Assembly (NCBI GenBank): GCA_963693085.1
Contig: OY856409.1
Coordinates: forward strand, 1,618,095,711-1,618,159,710
Reading direction: 5' to 3'
Length of the DNA: 64,000 nt
Source of the DNA: Alisma plantago-aquatica
Lineage: Eukaryota > Streptophyta > Magnoliopsida > Alismatales > Alismataceae
Below, piece by piece: positions 12,559 to 22,977 of the stretch (position 1 is the first letter of the stretch; each line of letters begins with the position of its first letter). The translations under genes and the position numbers were made by a program. The notes beneath the pieces are model-generated. The model was not told the origin of the DNA, did no database searches, and was given only the letters and a program-made list of their open reading frames with translations.

Positions 12559-13865
12559 TTATTTGCTATAAATCATAAAGACCCTTGGTTTCTGCATATT
12601 GTGAATTATCTTGTTTGCAAAGAGTTGCCTAATGATTGGGGGTATCAGGAAAAGAAGAAATTTTCCATTCGCTGTGTTATTATTTTTGGGATGATCCCCT
12701 CTTGTTGATATAATGGAGGGATTGTATTTTGAGAAGATGTGTGCCAGAGAGCGAGTATGAGAGTGTGTTGAAACACTATCACACACTACCTACAGGAGGG
12801 CACCACGCTAGTTCTAGGACAACTACAAAAGTTTTAGAAAGTGGTTTGTATTGGTCAACGTTGTTCAAAGACGCCTATGATTTTGTGCAAAGGTGTGATG
12901 CATGTCAATGGTCCGGTAACATATCCAAGCGACAAGAGATGCCCCTGAACGTGTTCCAAGAGGTAGAGGTTTTTGATTTGTGGGGAATAGATTTTATGGG
13001 ACCCTTTGTGTCCTCTAATTCCTACCTTTTTATATTGTTGGCTGTTGACTATGTGTTGAAGTGGGTGGAAGCAATTCCAACCTGCACCAATGTTGCCGTA
13101 GTTGTATGCAAATTTGTCAAAGATCACATTTTCTGCAGGTTTGGAGTGCCTAGGATGATCATTAGTGATGGGGGAACTCATTTCACTAATCGCAAGTTTG
13201 GGGCACTTTTGAGCAAGTATGGAGTGACGCACCGGGTGGGTACACCCTATCACCCACAAACTCAAGGACAAGTGGAGATATCAAATAGAGAGATTAAGAA
13301 AATCCTTAAGAAGATGGTGTCGTCTAGTAGGAAAAATTGGAGTGAGTTATTGGTTGACGCACTTTGGGCCTATAGGAAAGCCTACAAGACACCCATAGGA
13401 ACCACACCCTTTAGGTTAGTTTATGGAAGTGCGTGTCATCTTCCAGTGGCATTAGAACACAAGGCTCATTGGGCATTGAGAAGGCTAAATTTTGATCTTG
13501 ATGAAGGTGGGAAGATAAGAAGGTTGGAATTGAATGAACTTGATGAACTAAGATGGAATGCCTATGAAAATGCTAGATTGTACAAAGAAAGGACAAAGGA
13601 AATTCATGGCAGGCATATCGAGAGGAGAGTGTTCTATCTGGGAGAGAGTGTCTTGCTTTTTAATTTTAGGAGGAAATTGCACCCTGGGAAACTAAGGTAT
13701 AGATGGAGTGGACCCTTTATCATAAAGGAGGTGTTCCCACATGGGGCTGTGAGAATCAAAGAGGGGAAGAGAACCTTCTTAGTGAATGGATAGAGATTGA
13801 AACACTACTTTGGGGAAGATTTCACTAGAAAAGCAGATGAGGTGAAACTCATCGCTCCCATTTGA
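12559..13865 (+). pseudogene. Athila-1 integrase (core intact, ends damaged)
   Basis: Integrase joins the DNA copy to the genome. The open frame 12729-13793 (354 codons) carries the zinc-binding His (HYHTLPTGGHH) and Cys (RCDACQ) region. It also has the full catalytic triad: Asp88 in WGIDFMGP, Asp147 in SDGGTHF and Glu183 in GQVEISNRE, with exact D,D-35-E spacing. The C-terminus ends at FLVNG followed by a TAG at 13791, after which the frame goes on as RLKHYFGEDF to about 13865. The upstream part (12559-12728) is interrupted. This is the best-preserved coding stretch in the window. Confidence 0.9.
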
Positions 13866-14036
13866 TTTTGCACTTTAGATTTGTCTAGCCTAGGACGTTA
13901 AATGAGGGCGCTTGTTGGGAGGCAACCCAACCATTAGGATGTTTGTTTTATGCATTTTTCTTTAAGTAATTTCATAGTACTTAGTTTTTGTAAAAATAAT
14001 ACCCTGAGTCATTTTTTCAGTGTGCATGCTGTGGCT

Positions 14037-14520
14037 GAGTTGGTGTCACCGACTTCCAAGTCGGTGCCACCAAGTCACGGTTAGTGGGACGAGCATATTG
14101 GCTGAAATGCATCGGTGCCACCGACTTCAAAGTCAGTGCTACTGACATCTCTGAAGAAAGTGTAGAACTTGGATGTGTTTGACTGATAAACCGAGTTGGT
14201 ACCATCGACGTACAAGTTGGTGGCACTAACTCTGCTTGGGTCCTAGGCATGTGTCGATCATCCTTTCGGTACCACCGACCTAGATGTCGATACCACCAAT
14301 GGCTAGAAACACAGATCCATGGGCAACCTTGATCTACGACCCAAATGCATCCACGAGGATTCTCTAAAGTTGCAATCCCGCCCAAAAGTCGGTGCCACCA
14401 ACACAAAGTCGGTGCCACCGGCTCTTCAGCAATTTGGAAAAATGAAGATCGTGCACCGACAACCATCGATGCACCGAGTACGCAGATTCGGTACCAGAAG
14501 TCGGTGCCACCAACTCTATC
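14037..14520 (+). promoter_or_regulatory. Palindrome-pair array upstream of the Athila-1 extra gene
   Basis: Pairs of GGTGnCACC variants start at 14042/14063, 14114/14135, 14198/14219, 14268/14289 and 14391/14411, that is 21, 21, 21, 21 and 20 bp apart. Within a pair the spacer is itself symmetrical (CACCGACTT..AAGTCGGTG). A shortened pair lies near 14492-14510. The motif is the one in the LTRs, yet the DNA between pairs does not resemble the LTR. A TATA-like CTATTAAAAGGGG follows at about 14533-14546 and the extra gene starts at 14683, so this looks like an internal promoter. 13866-14036 is plain noncoding spacer. Confidence 0.7.
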
Positions 14521-14682
14521 ACAGCAGGACGGTTCTAGCCCTATTAAAAGGGGGTGTGGTTTGATTATTCTTCACAACTTGAGGAACCACGACTACCCCG
14601 AGCACGAGCGGCTACATCGAGCATGAAGAAGGTACATCAAGCTCTTTCTTTCTTAATCTTCTTCCCCACTTGCTCGATTATC

Positions 14683-16162
14683 ATGGCCAGAAGAGGAGGA
14701 CCCCCTGGTGCTCTGATCTCATGACCATGCATCAGCCACCCCACGACAGAGCTGCAAAAGATTGAAGAACTTGCAAAGCGGCCGTTTGCACCCACACGAT
14801 ATGGTGACTATCAACTACTGAAGGACATGGGCTTCGCCAATAATATGGCGTACGTCCTCGAGAAACAAGATTGGGATAGAAGATCTGTCAATCCAATCTT
14901 TGGTGGGTGGCCGGCATACAAAGAAATCATCGTCAAGTTTATGGCATCTCTGGAAATGGTGGTCACCCCTGATCAAGCACGTATGTTAAGCGGCAAGTGG
15001 AGAGAGGGGAGGGTAGATTTTTTCCTCTACAACACCAACTATTCTCTCACTCTCTGGGCCTTCAATGATATTTACGGCTGGCCACATGAGCCATGTTGTC
15101 AGCCAGAGAATGTCGATCTGGATGCCATCTGGAAGGACTTTGTGACAGTGTCGGAGGGCAAAAGGCTTAACTTTCACCATAGTTTGTTGGCGGATTTTGA
15201 GCATCCCTTTGTTCGGGTGCTACATCAGATGCTAACAAACACAATATTTGCCAAGTCAACCCAGGCACAAGAAAAGGTACAACTTTTGGACTTATACTTC
15301 TTATATCAACTCATGGGAGGAAAGTCAGTCAACTGGGAGCATTCTTTCTCCAACACGTCATGTGAGTGCAGCGCAATGTTAAGCGAGCTACGACTATTCT
15401 ATTTGGGGGACTTATCACCCCCATTGCCATTCATTTAGGCCTTGACTTGTCTACTCTAGAGCCACTGAATTTCAGGTTGTGCATCGACCACCACCACTTC
15501 AAGCAAGCCGACCTCATCACTATGGATGCCAGTGGCATCTACTCCACATGATCGATTGATGATATCTTCTACCAACGTCGACTCCCAGATCTCGTATTCA
15601 ACATCAGGGGTGTTGGACACTATAGATGGCCGGCTCTGGGCAATGATGACAATGTTGGACAACAACAAGCTCTGGCTGAGGAGGAAGAAGCGGGTAGTGA
15701 CGATGTGGAGGAAGTGGAGGCCACCATTCCTATATGTCATAGAGTGGCTCCGAGGAAGCATCCTCACCATTATGCTGCCTCATCATCTTCTGCACCACCG
15801 CCTTCTCAAGAAGGAGAGGATGTCTATTCTATGGTGGGTATGTATAGCATGTTGCAGGACATCCAGACGCAGCAACAACCGCAAACCCAATCCCTGGATG
15901 GCATTCAGGACATTTAAGGGAGGCTGTATACAAACCAGTAGGAGATCTATGAAAACAAACACGTTCTCTTAGCCTACAAAGAGAATATACATCAGCGCAT
16001 GTAGCAGATGGATGCTCATCAGCAACCTTTCTTTGATAAATACTGCAGCCAGGGGTATTTTGGAAGTTACCCGATGCCGCCAGACATGCCACCATCTGAT
16101 CCGACTTTCAAGGGGATGTTTCCTCTCCAAGATCCCATACAACCACCGCCACCACCATTTTG
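14683..16162 (+). pseudogene. Athila-1 extra gene, ATHILA ORF-1-like (degenerate)
   Basis: This gene lies between pol and the 3' LTR, where Athila elements carry the so-called env-like ORF. The ATG at 14683 starts a basic peptide (MARRGGPP); a TGA follows at about 14722, and the same frame is then open to 15438. It contains AKRPFAPTRYGDY and later VNWEHSF. A frameshift near 15370 moves to the frame reading LFGGLITPIAIHLGLDL, a hallmark of the ATHILA ORF-1 family. Downstream are an acidic stretch (AEEEEAGSDDVEEVEA), a Ser/Pro-rich stretch and Met/Gln/Pro-rich repeats ending with a proline run and TGA at 16160. I see no signal peptide or membrane span, so an envelope role is not supported. Function unknown; a DNA-binding regulator is my inference. 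Confidence 0.8.
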
Positions 16163-16200
16163 AGTCGGGTATAATTGTTCCACCTCTTGAGTTAGGATAT

Positions 16201-16239
16201 TGACTATGCGGACATAGTCATATTCAAGCTTGGGGGGTG
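16201..16239 (+). promoter_or_regulatory. Hairpin plus internal polypurine tract, Athila-1
   Basis: TGACTATG-CGGA-CATAGTCA (16201-16220) is a perfect 8 bp stem with a 4-base loop. It is followed at once by TATTCAAGCTTGGGGGGTGC. A related block (GAGGACAC..TTTCAAGCTTAGGGGGGC) occurs at the same place in Athila-2 (about 21956-21983). It resembles the polypurine tract before the 3' LTR, but lies 1.5 kb upstream of it. Confidence 0.55.
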
Positions 16240-17731
16240 CTAGAATAGTTTCTGTCTTTGCTTTTATTTTCTGTTATCGTAGTTTTTGTTAGCTTTTCTG
16301 TTATGTAGGATCCACATTCTATCTAGTGTAATCTGTGGAGAAGTACATGCATGGTTTCTGTGAAAATATCAATCTATGGGGTGGGTGCAATTTTGTGAAG
16401 AAAATTTAAAATATGTGAGCTGATCTTGTGAGTACAAGAGTTGCATAACTGAGGAAGTGCCTGAGTAAGTCAGCTTTAGGACATTAATGCATAAATGACC
16501 ATCTAATTTGTCTAAGAAAGTGATTGACAAGAATTGTTGAGCCTGAACTGATCAAACACTAATGTGACCTTAAATTTAAATTCAAGAAAGAAATCCCATG
16601 ATTACCATGTACACAGGTCTTTAGAGAGGGACATATGATTTTCTCTTAAGGTTCTATCTCTTAGTTGTGTGATCTCATCCACCGCATACATCTGCTTTAC
16701 ACCCCACCATAAGAGGATTGAGTACATATTATCATTCTTTATTTTTTATTGCATTTACATTGCATAATAGACCTTGCATAATAGTTGTTTATTTTTGCTT
16801 GCATTAGTGAAAAAATATAAAAATATATAGAAAAATATACATGCACAACAACAAGATTTTTTTTGGTGCATATCATTTAGTTGCATAACATCTGTGTTCA
16901 TATAGTTACAACTGCATTACATAAAGCATATAGTATCATAATGTGCTAAGCATTCTTCTAAAACATAAGAATGTAGTGACTTTTCCCATACCCTTGAAAT
17001 AAAGAAGAAATAGTGTCATGATTTAAAAAAATGTAGTGTAAGTGGAAGCCCGTAATAGGATGTTGAAAGGGGGCTTGAAAAAAATAAAAAAAAAAGAGAT
17101 TGAGTAGAGTTTCAGAAACTGAGGGAGAAAGAGAATAGTCCTACCTATATCATAAGGAAGAATTAGTACATGATGTAGTTTTGTAGATATTTTGTCTTAT
17201 CTTGATATGAAATAATAGTTGCATGCATCATTTCACCACAATGGTTAGGCATTAGGAGCATTCTAAAAATTGCATCATCATAAGCTTATCATAATTTTGA
17301 GTGCATGAATGGTTTTATGTGCTCATGATTCTTCCACAACCCCACCCATTCCAACCACCCGTTGCTTTTATTGGTAGGCCACTCAATTGATTTTCTCCTC
17401 ATTCATTATCTATAAGGAGAACTGCTTCCATCTAGATGGTAGGTAGAGAAAAAGGGCAACATATATAGGAGATCACACTATGCACCAAGTATGAACCAAA
17501 CGAGTTTATCATTTTAACTGCTTTAATTAATAGTGTTTCATTGATTGGGGGATAGACATCTTGGACAGAGATTTTTAGTCGCCTATAGGGAAGTTAGTGT
17601 TTAGTGGTCAGTGAAGGACGGAATGAGGATCATAAGGTGGAGATTTTTAGATGTACATTATGCATGATGTCATTTTGCTAACTTATCTCAATCAGATCCA
17701 AAGGTTTTGTTGCTTGAGGACGAGCAAGATT
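16240..17731 (+). other. Athila-1 3' noncoding tail
   Basis: AT-rich DNA between the internal and terminal polypurine tracts, with short A runs (16800-16830, 17070-17100). No frame with recognisable content. Its end (TGCTTGAGGACGAGCAA) matches the corresponding block in Athila-2 and, on the other strand, in Athila-3. Confidence 0.6.
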
Positions 17732-17746
17732 CAACTTAGGGGAGTT
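17732..17746 (+). promoter_or_regulatory. Polypurine tract, Athila-1
   Basis: CAACTTAGGGGAGTT directly abuts the TG of the 3' LTR at 17747. This is the expected plus-strand priming site. Confidence 0.85.
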
Positions 17747-19301
17747 TGATGCATGGGTTTTGAGTCACTTTTACATGTTGATTTTATATGTGTTTGTACA
17801 CTTATTTGTTATTTCTTTGTTTATATTTGCATAAATCACTATTGTTGGCCTGCACACTCTATTTGCATCAAATCGTGATTATTTCATCAAATTTATATGA
17901 TTTTATACATTCCATGGACTTATATTCAATTTTCTGCATTTTTCAGGTATATTATGCATAGTGCAGAGTTGGTGCCACCGACCCTAGCAGTCGATGCCAC
18001 CAAGGTGGCATCAGTGGCTAGGCATAAATCGACCAAAGGAGTCAGTAGCACCGACCACTAAGTTGGTACCACCGAGACAAAGCTCTAGCAATGGAAGCGA
18101 TCGCCCATACAAGTCAATGGCATCGACCCCACATGTCGGTGCCACTAAGTTAGCTGCAGTGAGCAAGGGAGAAAACTTGCCCCAAATCGGTGCCACCGAC
18201 ATCCCAGTCGATGGCACCGACTCATCCAGAGATCAACAAAGGCCCAATATCGTCGGTGCCACCGACTCTATCAGATTTCAGCAATCTAAATTGGCCGCCC
18301 GATCCAACAGTCCATGTTATGTGGTATCATAAGTGACCTAGGACAAAAGGGAGGATGTCCAGACCTAAAGGGGACATCATGTTGCACCACGGGATGTCGA
18401 GAGAAGAGAGGGAGTGAAGCACGGAGCCGAAGGACGACAACCAGATGATTCGAGCACCGTTGACGATTGTTTCTACCACAGGAAGGCTACATAGTGTGCG
18501 TTTCTTGAGGAGGATCATCCAGAACATATCCTTTCCAGGGGTTCCACGAATATCCTTCATGTTTCCCACATTTTTCTTTTCTCCTTCCATGTATTTTCAA
18601 CTAAAAACCATGTGGGGCTAAACCCCTTTATTCCTTAGGACCCGGGAGTAGCCCGGGGAACCACTGTATCAACTTTTACATTATCTAATGCAATTTTCCC
18701 TCCTAATTGATGGATATTTATGCGTTTGAATGAATGTTCTTTTGTTGATTGATCACCTTGATTGGAAATATTAGGTGAATAATTAATCTGGAAGGAGAAA
18801 TTAAATTCCTGAAACCCACACATAAACACTATCTTATGCATTATTTTGGTAAAGGTAATGCACGGGTAGTGGGAAGATACCTAGAGATTGAATGTAAAAC
18901 ACCTGATCTAAGATACAAATTACCATAGACGTGGAATTGGCTTAGAATTAGGGAGTGGATTGTACCGTGAAAGCGGGAAATTATCGCTATGGTCTTTCTA
19001 TTCAGGAAGAGGATAAATTATATAAAAGTTAGTAAAAGAAGATACAACGGGGATCCGTGCTGAAACTGGCATTCCTAAGGAATTCTACCTCTTGTGACTT
19101 AACCAAACCATTTTTTATTTTAATTTTCTCTTGTTTTGCTTTAAAAACCGATTCTCTCAAACTTTGTATTGGCTTAGCTGATCGTACTGTCATTAGTAGT
19201 AGTCACTGAGACTACGTCTCCCTATGTTTGACTCAGGCCTCACAAGGCATGTATTACGCGACACGTACACTTGCATTTAGACGTATGTAAAATATGTGTC
19301 A
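17747..19301 (+). repeat. Athila-1 3' LTR
   Basis: It starts TGATGCATGGG and ends TATGTGTCA, followed by the target duplication CCTGT. It is a full-length partner of 6667-8223; many differences are C/T or G/A transitions. Confidence 0.95.
17963..18275 (+). promoter_or_regulatory. Palindrome-pair array, Athila-1 3' LTR
   Basis: The same four pairs as in the 5' LTR, with the same 22, 21, 22 and 21 bp spacings, plus one well-preserved single site near 18253 (GTCGGTGCCACCGAC). Individual sites differ between the two LTRs mainly at CpG positions, while the spacing is kept. Confidence 0.7.
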
Positions 19302-19306
19302 CCTGT

Positions 19307-20490
19307 CATGGATGAATGTAATAATTTACACATCTATCATATTTATGTGCTGACTGACTGCTATTTTCTGTAGAAATTCTAAAATGCATGACGTGTCTTT
19401 ATTTGATATGGCGTGCAACTGATAAGAATAGCTACTGAAATTGGACTACATCTCCAGGTACACGCTGTGTATCTCAACAACACCCCGTGTTCATCTCACA
19501 AATGAAGTTTCTGGAATGTGACACGGCGTGCTTATTTCTGTACACGCCGTGTACTTATCACTCAATTGAGTAGCAAAACTTTCTGGAAACTCGCACGACG
19601 TGCATTTATTCCATGCACATCGTGCATCTATTTTTCACATGAGTAGCAAAGGTTTCTCAAAACTCACACGACATGCATTTATGGATACACGCCATGCACC
19701 TGGGAGAAAAGGCACATCTAAAACGAGAATCCAAAGTAGAACACACTGTGCATACCTAATACACGCCGTACACCTGTGCGTAAAAGGTAGTTTGAAAGGA
19801 GGAAATTAAAGAGGAACACGACGAGCATGTCATGTGCATGATGTGTCTTTTTTCGTAAAGTTTGGTCAAAAAGGGGAGTGCATGACCTAACTTCTCACTC
19901 CCACAGGTCGTGTAAGAGAAAGAAAAAAGAAAAACCCTAGCAGCCATGCACCACCTCCTTCTTCCCCAATTCAGCCGTGCACTCACGCACACCAGTTCCT
20001 CTTTCTTCCATTCGTGCGCCATCCGCAAGCCGTGCACACCACCATCCAACAGTACAATCGTGCAAGCTCACCCACATCTCTCTCCTCCGTCGTCCATTGC
20101 CCCCGATCGATCTTTCAACCATGCACACTGACCTGTCGCATGACCTCTCTCCTCCACCGTCACCTCCAAGCCCTCTCTATGCCATCCAGTAGAGAGAGAG
20201 CCGGCCCAACAGTGCCACCATCTCCACCAACAGTGCCAACGCCGTTGCCACCTACCTCGACGCCATATACCTCTCACAGTAGAAGAAACAACTCCCAACA
20301 ACACCGCCATTCGGGTTCCTTCATAGAAATCCCATTCTTCGCCCTCCATGTTCACCACTCACGACACTGATTTCATATTGCAGAACATATCCAGGTGCAC
20401 GATGTGCATTTCAGCTTCAATGTAGAAGAATTACCTTCCAAGTGCATGCCATGATCAAGATATGCATGCCATGCACTCTTTCAGAAAGCC
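19307..20490 (+). promoter_or_regulatory. Athila-2 spacer with CACGnCGTG palindrome-pair array
   Basis: The spacer resumes after the Athila-1 insertion. Pairs of CACGnCGTG variants start at 19461/19481, 19522/19543, 19594/19616, 19667/19688 and 19742/19762, that is 20, 21, 22, 21 and 20 bp apart, recurring every 61-75 bp. Weaker sites follow near 19815-19845 and 20395-20475. The stretch 19930-20370 is C-rich with CACC and CATCC runs and produces many overlapping chance frames on both strands. The array lies just before the extra gene at 20491. Confidence 0.65.
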
Positions 20491-21897
20491 ATGGCACCAA
20501 TCAAGAGAGGTTTGGGCAGACGCCATGGTGGTGCTTCATCTTCCACGACACCTTCTGAGGCAGCAACTTTTGTGCCCTCCACCCAATTTAGAGTCACTCC
20601 TGAGGAGGATGCAGACTACCAGTTTCTCATTACTAGGCGAGTATTACCTTCCCTCTATGTTTGTGAAGAAACTCTAGACAATATTGGCTTCAAAAATGAG
20701 GTAATGGGGTATCTTCGACTCTTAGGTCTCCATCTACTCTGCACTAGCGTTGCAAAGACCTACCCTCACCTTGTTTATGAGTTTTTGACTACCATTAAGG
20801 CGGAAGACGACCCCCAAAACCATTGTGAGACGTATCTGAAGATCAATTTTTGTCTTCTAAATAAATGTTTTGCCATGGATCTTCGTCGATTTTGTACTTT
20901 TCTTGGGTGAAACTATGGAGGCTATACTGACTATCTTCCTGCCTTCCATAGTGATACTTTTTGGTCAAAAATTACTAGTGAAAAGGTGTACAAGGCTATG
21001 CAGGCACGAGCTTCTTCACTCCATAACCTGATTTTTAGAGTTGTTCATCATCTTCTAAGCACTGGTCCTTTTGCCAAAAATGAAACTCAAGGGGTCATGG
21101 GCAAAATCGACCTTTTCTTCTTGTGGTGCATGGTCAAGAATGAGAAAATCAGTTATGGTTACTACATTGTCAATAAACTTCTAGAAGCCAAGAAGAAGAA
21201 GTAGACAGAGGCAGGTGATATCATGTGTTGTGGGATGCTCACTATACTTGCTACGTAGCTAGGGTTAGATGTGGCTACTTTAGAACCTGCACTGGGGAAA
21301 AACCTTGTAGACATCAATTATCTTATTTCTTTTAGCCAAATATCAAGGCATGGTGATAGCACTAGAAAGTTCAAGGTTTTTCTTATAAAGAAACAATTCA
21401 TTGTCATCCCCGATGTAGCCCACAATGACCTCAGCAACAAGGCCAATTGGAAGGTGGAGTTATAGCCCAAGGACGAAGAGGAGGCACCCACCCATGGTGC
21501 CAGTAGTTCTACAGCAGTAGCAACAACTACCACATCTACAAAACCACTTCCACCCTCTACTAGTACTCAGATAGAGTACACTTGGGTGATGCCCGACGTC
21601 TGGCATCTTTTTGGATATGTTCAATAGCGGTTTGACCACATCGACGACCGTTTGGACCAGATGGGCAAGCAGTACACTGCGATGTACAACATGGTCACCT
21701 GGATGGAATCTTAGCATATCTCTCAGGGCCATTACTCCGTCCCACCGCCGTATTAGTCACACTGCCATAGTAGCCCGAGTTTCCACAACAACCCCAATTT
21801 CCACAACAGCATGACTCCATAGACTAGTCAATGGACATTCCAGATCTCCTCAGCCAGTTTTTCCCTAATCAGGAGGGCGGTGGCCCTCCATTTTGAT
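20491..21897 (+). pseudogene. Athila-2 extra gene, ATHILA ORF-1-like (stops only)
   Basis: The frame runs from ATG 20491 to about 21897 in one phase with no frameshift. It starts with a basic peptide (MAPIKRGLGRRHGG) and a Ser/Thr-rich segment. The middle holds YLRLLGLHL and FLWCMVKNEKISYGYYIVNKLLEAKKKK, then CGMLTILAT and LGLDVATLEP, matching the same part of the Athila-1 gene. A DEEE stretch, a Thr/Ser/Pro-rich linker and a His/Asn/Pro-rich tail follow. Stops (20908, 21202 and several further on) are TAG or TGA, consistent with C-to-T decay of Gln and Trp codons. No signal peptide or membrane span seen. Function unknown. Confidence 0.8.
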
Positions 21898-21955
21898 ATT
21901 TGATCCATGATAGGTATCCAGTTGTAAACTCCATAAGTTAAATTGATGCAGTGAG

Positions 21956-21983
21956 GACACTAGTGATTTCAAGCTTAGGGGGG
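21956..21983 (+). promoter_or_regulatory. Internal polypurine-like tract, Athila-2
   Basis: GAGGACACTAGTGATTTC followed by AAGCTTAGGGGGGC, about 60 bp after the extra gene. It contains the palindrome CACTAGTG. It parallels the Athila-1 block at 16201-16239. Confidence 0.5.
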
Positions 21984-22962
21984 CACAACTGGCCCGTAAT
22001 TGTAGTTTTCATTTTGCATTTCCTTTCATTGAGTCAGTTGTGTCAGTTTGTTTTCTATTTTATTCCATGTTCTATTTTCTTAGATGGAAATATTAATATG
22101 ATTTTAGGCTACCATGTTAGAATGAACCGCATGCTTGATCTATCATGTCCTTTGTATTTCTTGTGGCTATATGAAAGGATAATCAACTTTGCAAATTTTT
22201 GAATTCTCAATACATGTAGCGGTTCCAAATTTTTGCAAATAAATCAACTTTGCAACACTTACTAGAATACAAGATAATCTTGCCAAACTCTTAGTGCATT
22301 TACAATCAATATTTGAGTGAAGAATTTTCAAAAGAATGATTAAAATCTTGCTAGTCTTAACACTCTTGTTGACTCTTTGGTGTTCTACCATGCTTGCACT
22401 ATCATTTGTTTACCTTCACCCAATAAAAGATGGAAAATGGCCCACATGCCATACTAGCCTAGTGTGAGTTTGATCTAGCAATGATGGTTAGGTGATATGA
22501 AAATAAAAAAGAGGGTAAAAACAACACCCCAACTGACATTTGCACGTGAGCATAAGCCTAAATTAGCAATTGAGTGCCGGAAACCCAAAAATTTCCATCA
22601 TCATATCTTTTGAGAAAAAGAGTACAACTATGTTTGTTATTGTTAGAACTAATTTGATCATCTTATATCCATACTAACTAAATATTTGTAATGTACATCC
22701 ACTATTGTTTGGCTCGATTATCCAAATTCTATTTAGTGTTGTCTAGTTGATTATTTCGTTTGATTTGGAACCAACATTGCTGAACTTAATTTCTCTATCT
22801 CAGATGTCTAAACTGAGAAGATAACAATGAACAAAAACACAATGTACATGGTTGGTTGAGCTGATTGCATATCTTATTTTCATTTAATCCATGCATGAGT
22901 TTGAATATTCTTTCACCCTTTTTTAGGCATATTCTTTTTTCTTGAGGATAAGCAATAGTTCA
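21984..22962 (+). other. Athila-2 3' noncoding tail
   Basis: AT-rich DNA with no recognisable frame. It ends with CTTGAGGATAAGCAATAG, the block conserved before the terminal polypurine tract in all three Athila elements here. Confidence 0.6.
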
Positions 22963-22977
22963 AACTTAGGGGGGATT
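22963..22977 (+). promoter_or_regulatory. Polypurine tract, Athila-2
   Basis: AACTTAGGGGGGATT abuts the 3' LTR start at 22978. Confidence 0.8.

Larger units (their letters stand above)
6667..19301 (+). mobile_element. Athila-1: structurally complete Athila-type Ty3/gypsy retrotransposon
   Basis: It is flanked by a perfect 5 bp target duplication CCTGT (6662-6666, 19302-19306). LTRs are 6667-8223 and 17747-19301 (1557 and 1555 bp), both TGATGCA...TCA. The order is tRNA-Asp primer site, gag, protease, reverse transcriptase, RNase H, integrase, spacer with palindrome array, ATHILA ORF-1-like gene, tail and polypurine tract. The reading frames have many stops and shifts and the LTRs differ at several percent of sites by eye, so it is not a recent or active copy. 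Confidence 0.95.

Noticed and set aside
14037..14520. CRISPR-like array
   Set aside because: Plant nuclear retrotransposon context, variable short palindromes instead of identical long repeats, and no cas genes.
14683..16162. Envelope gene as the 'env-like' label would suggest
   Set aside because: No signal peptide, hydrophobic membrane span or fusion-peptide-like segment is visible; the content matches the ATHILA ORF-1 family instead.
19930..20370. Overlapping open frames on both strands (60-118 codons)
   Set aside because: They come from C-rich CACC/CATCC spacer DNA of Athila-2; no domain and no agreement in phase with the extra gene.
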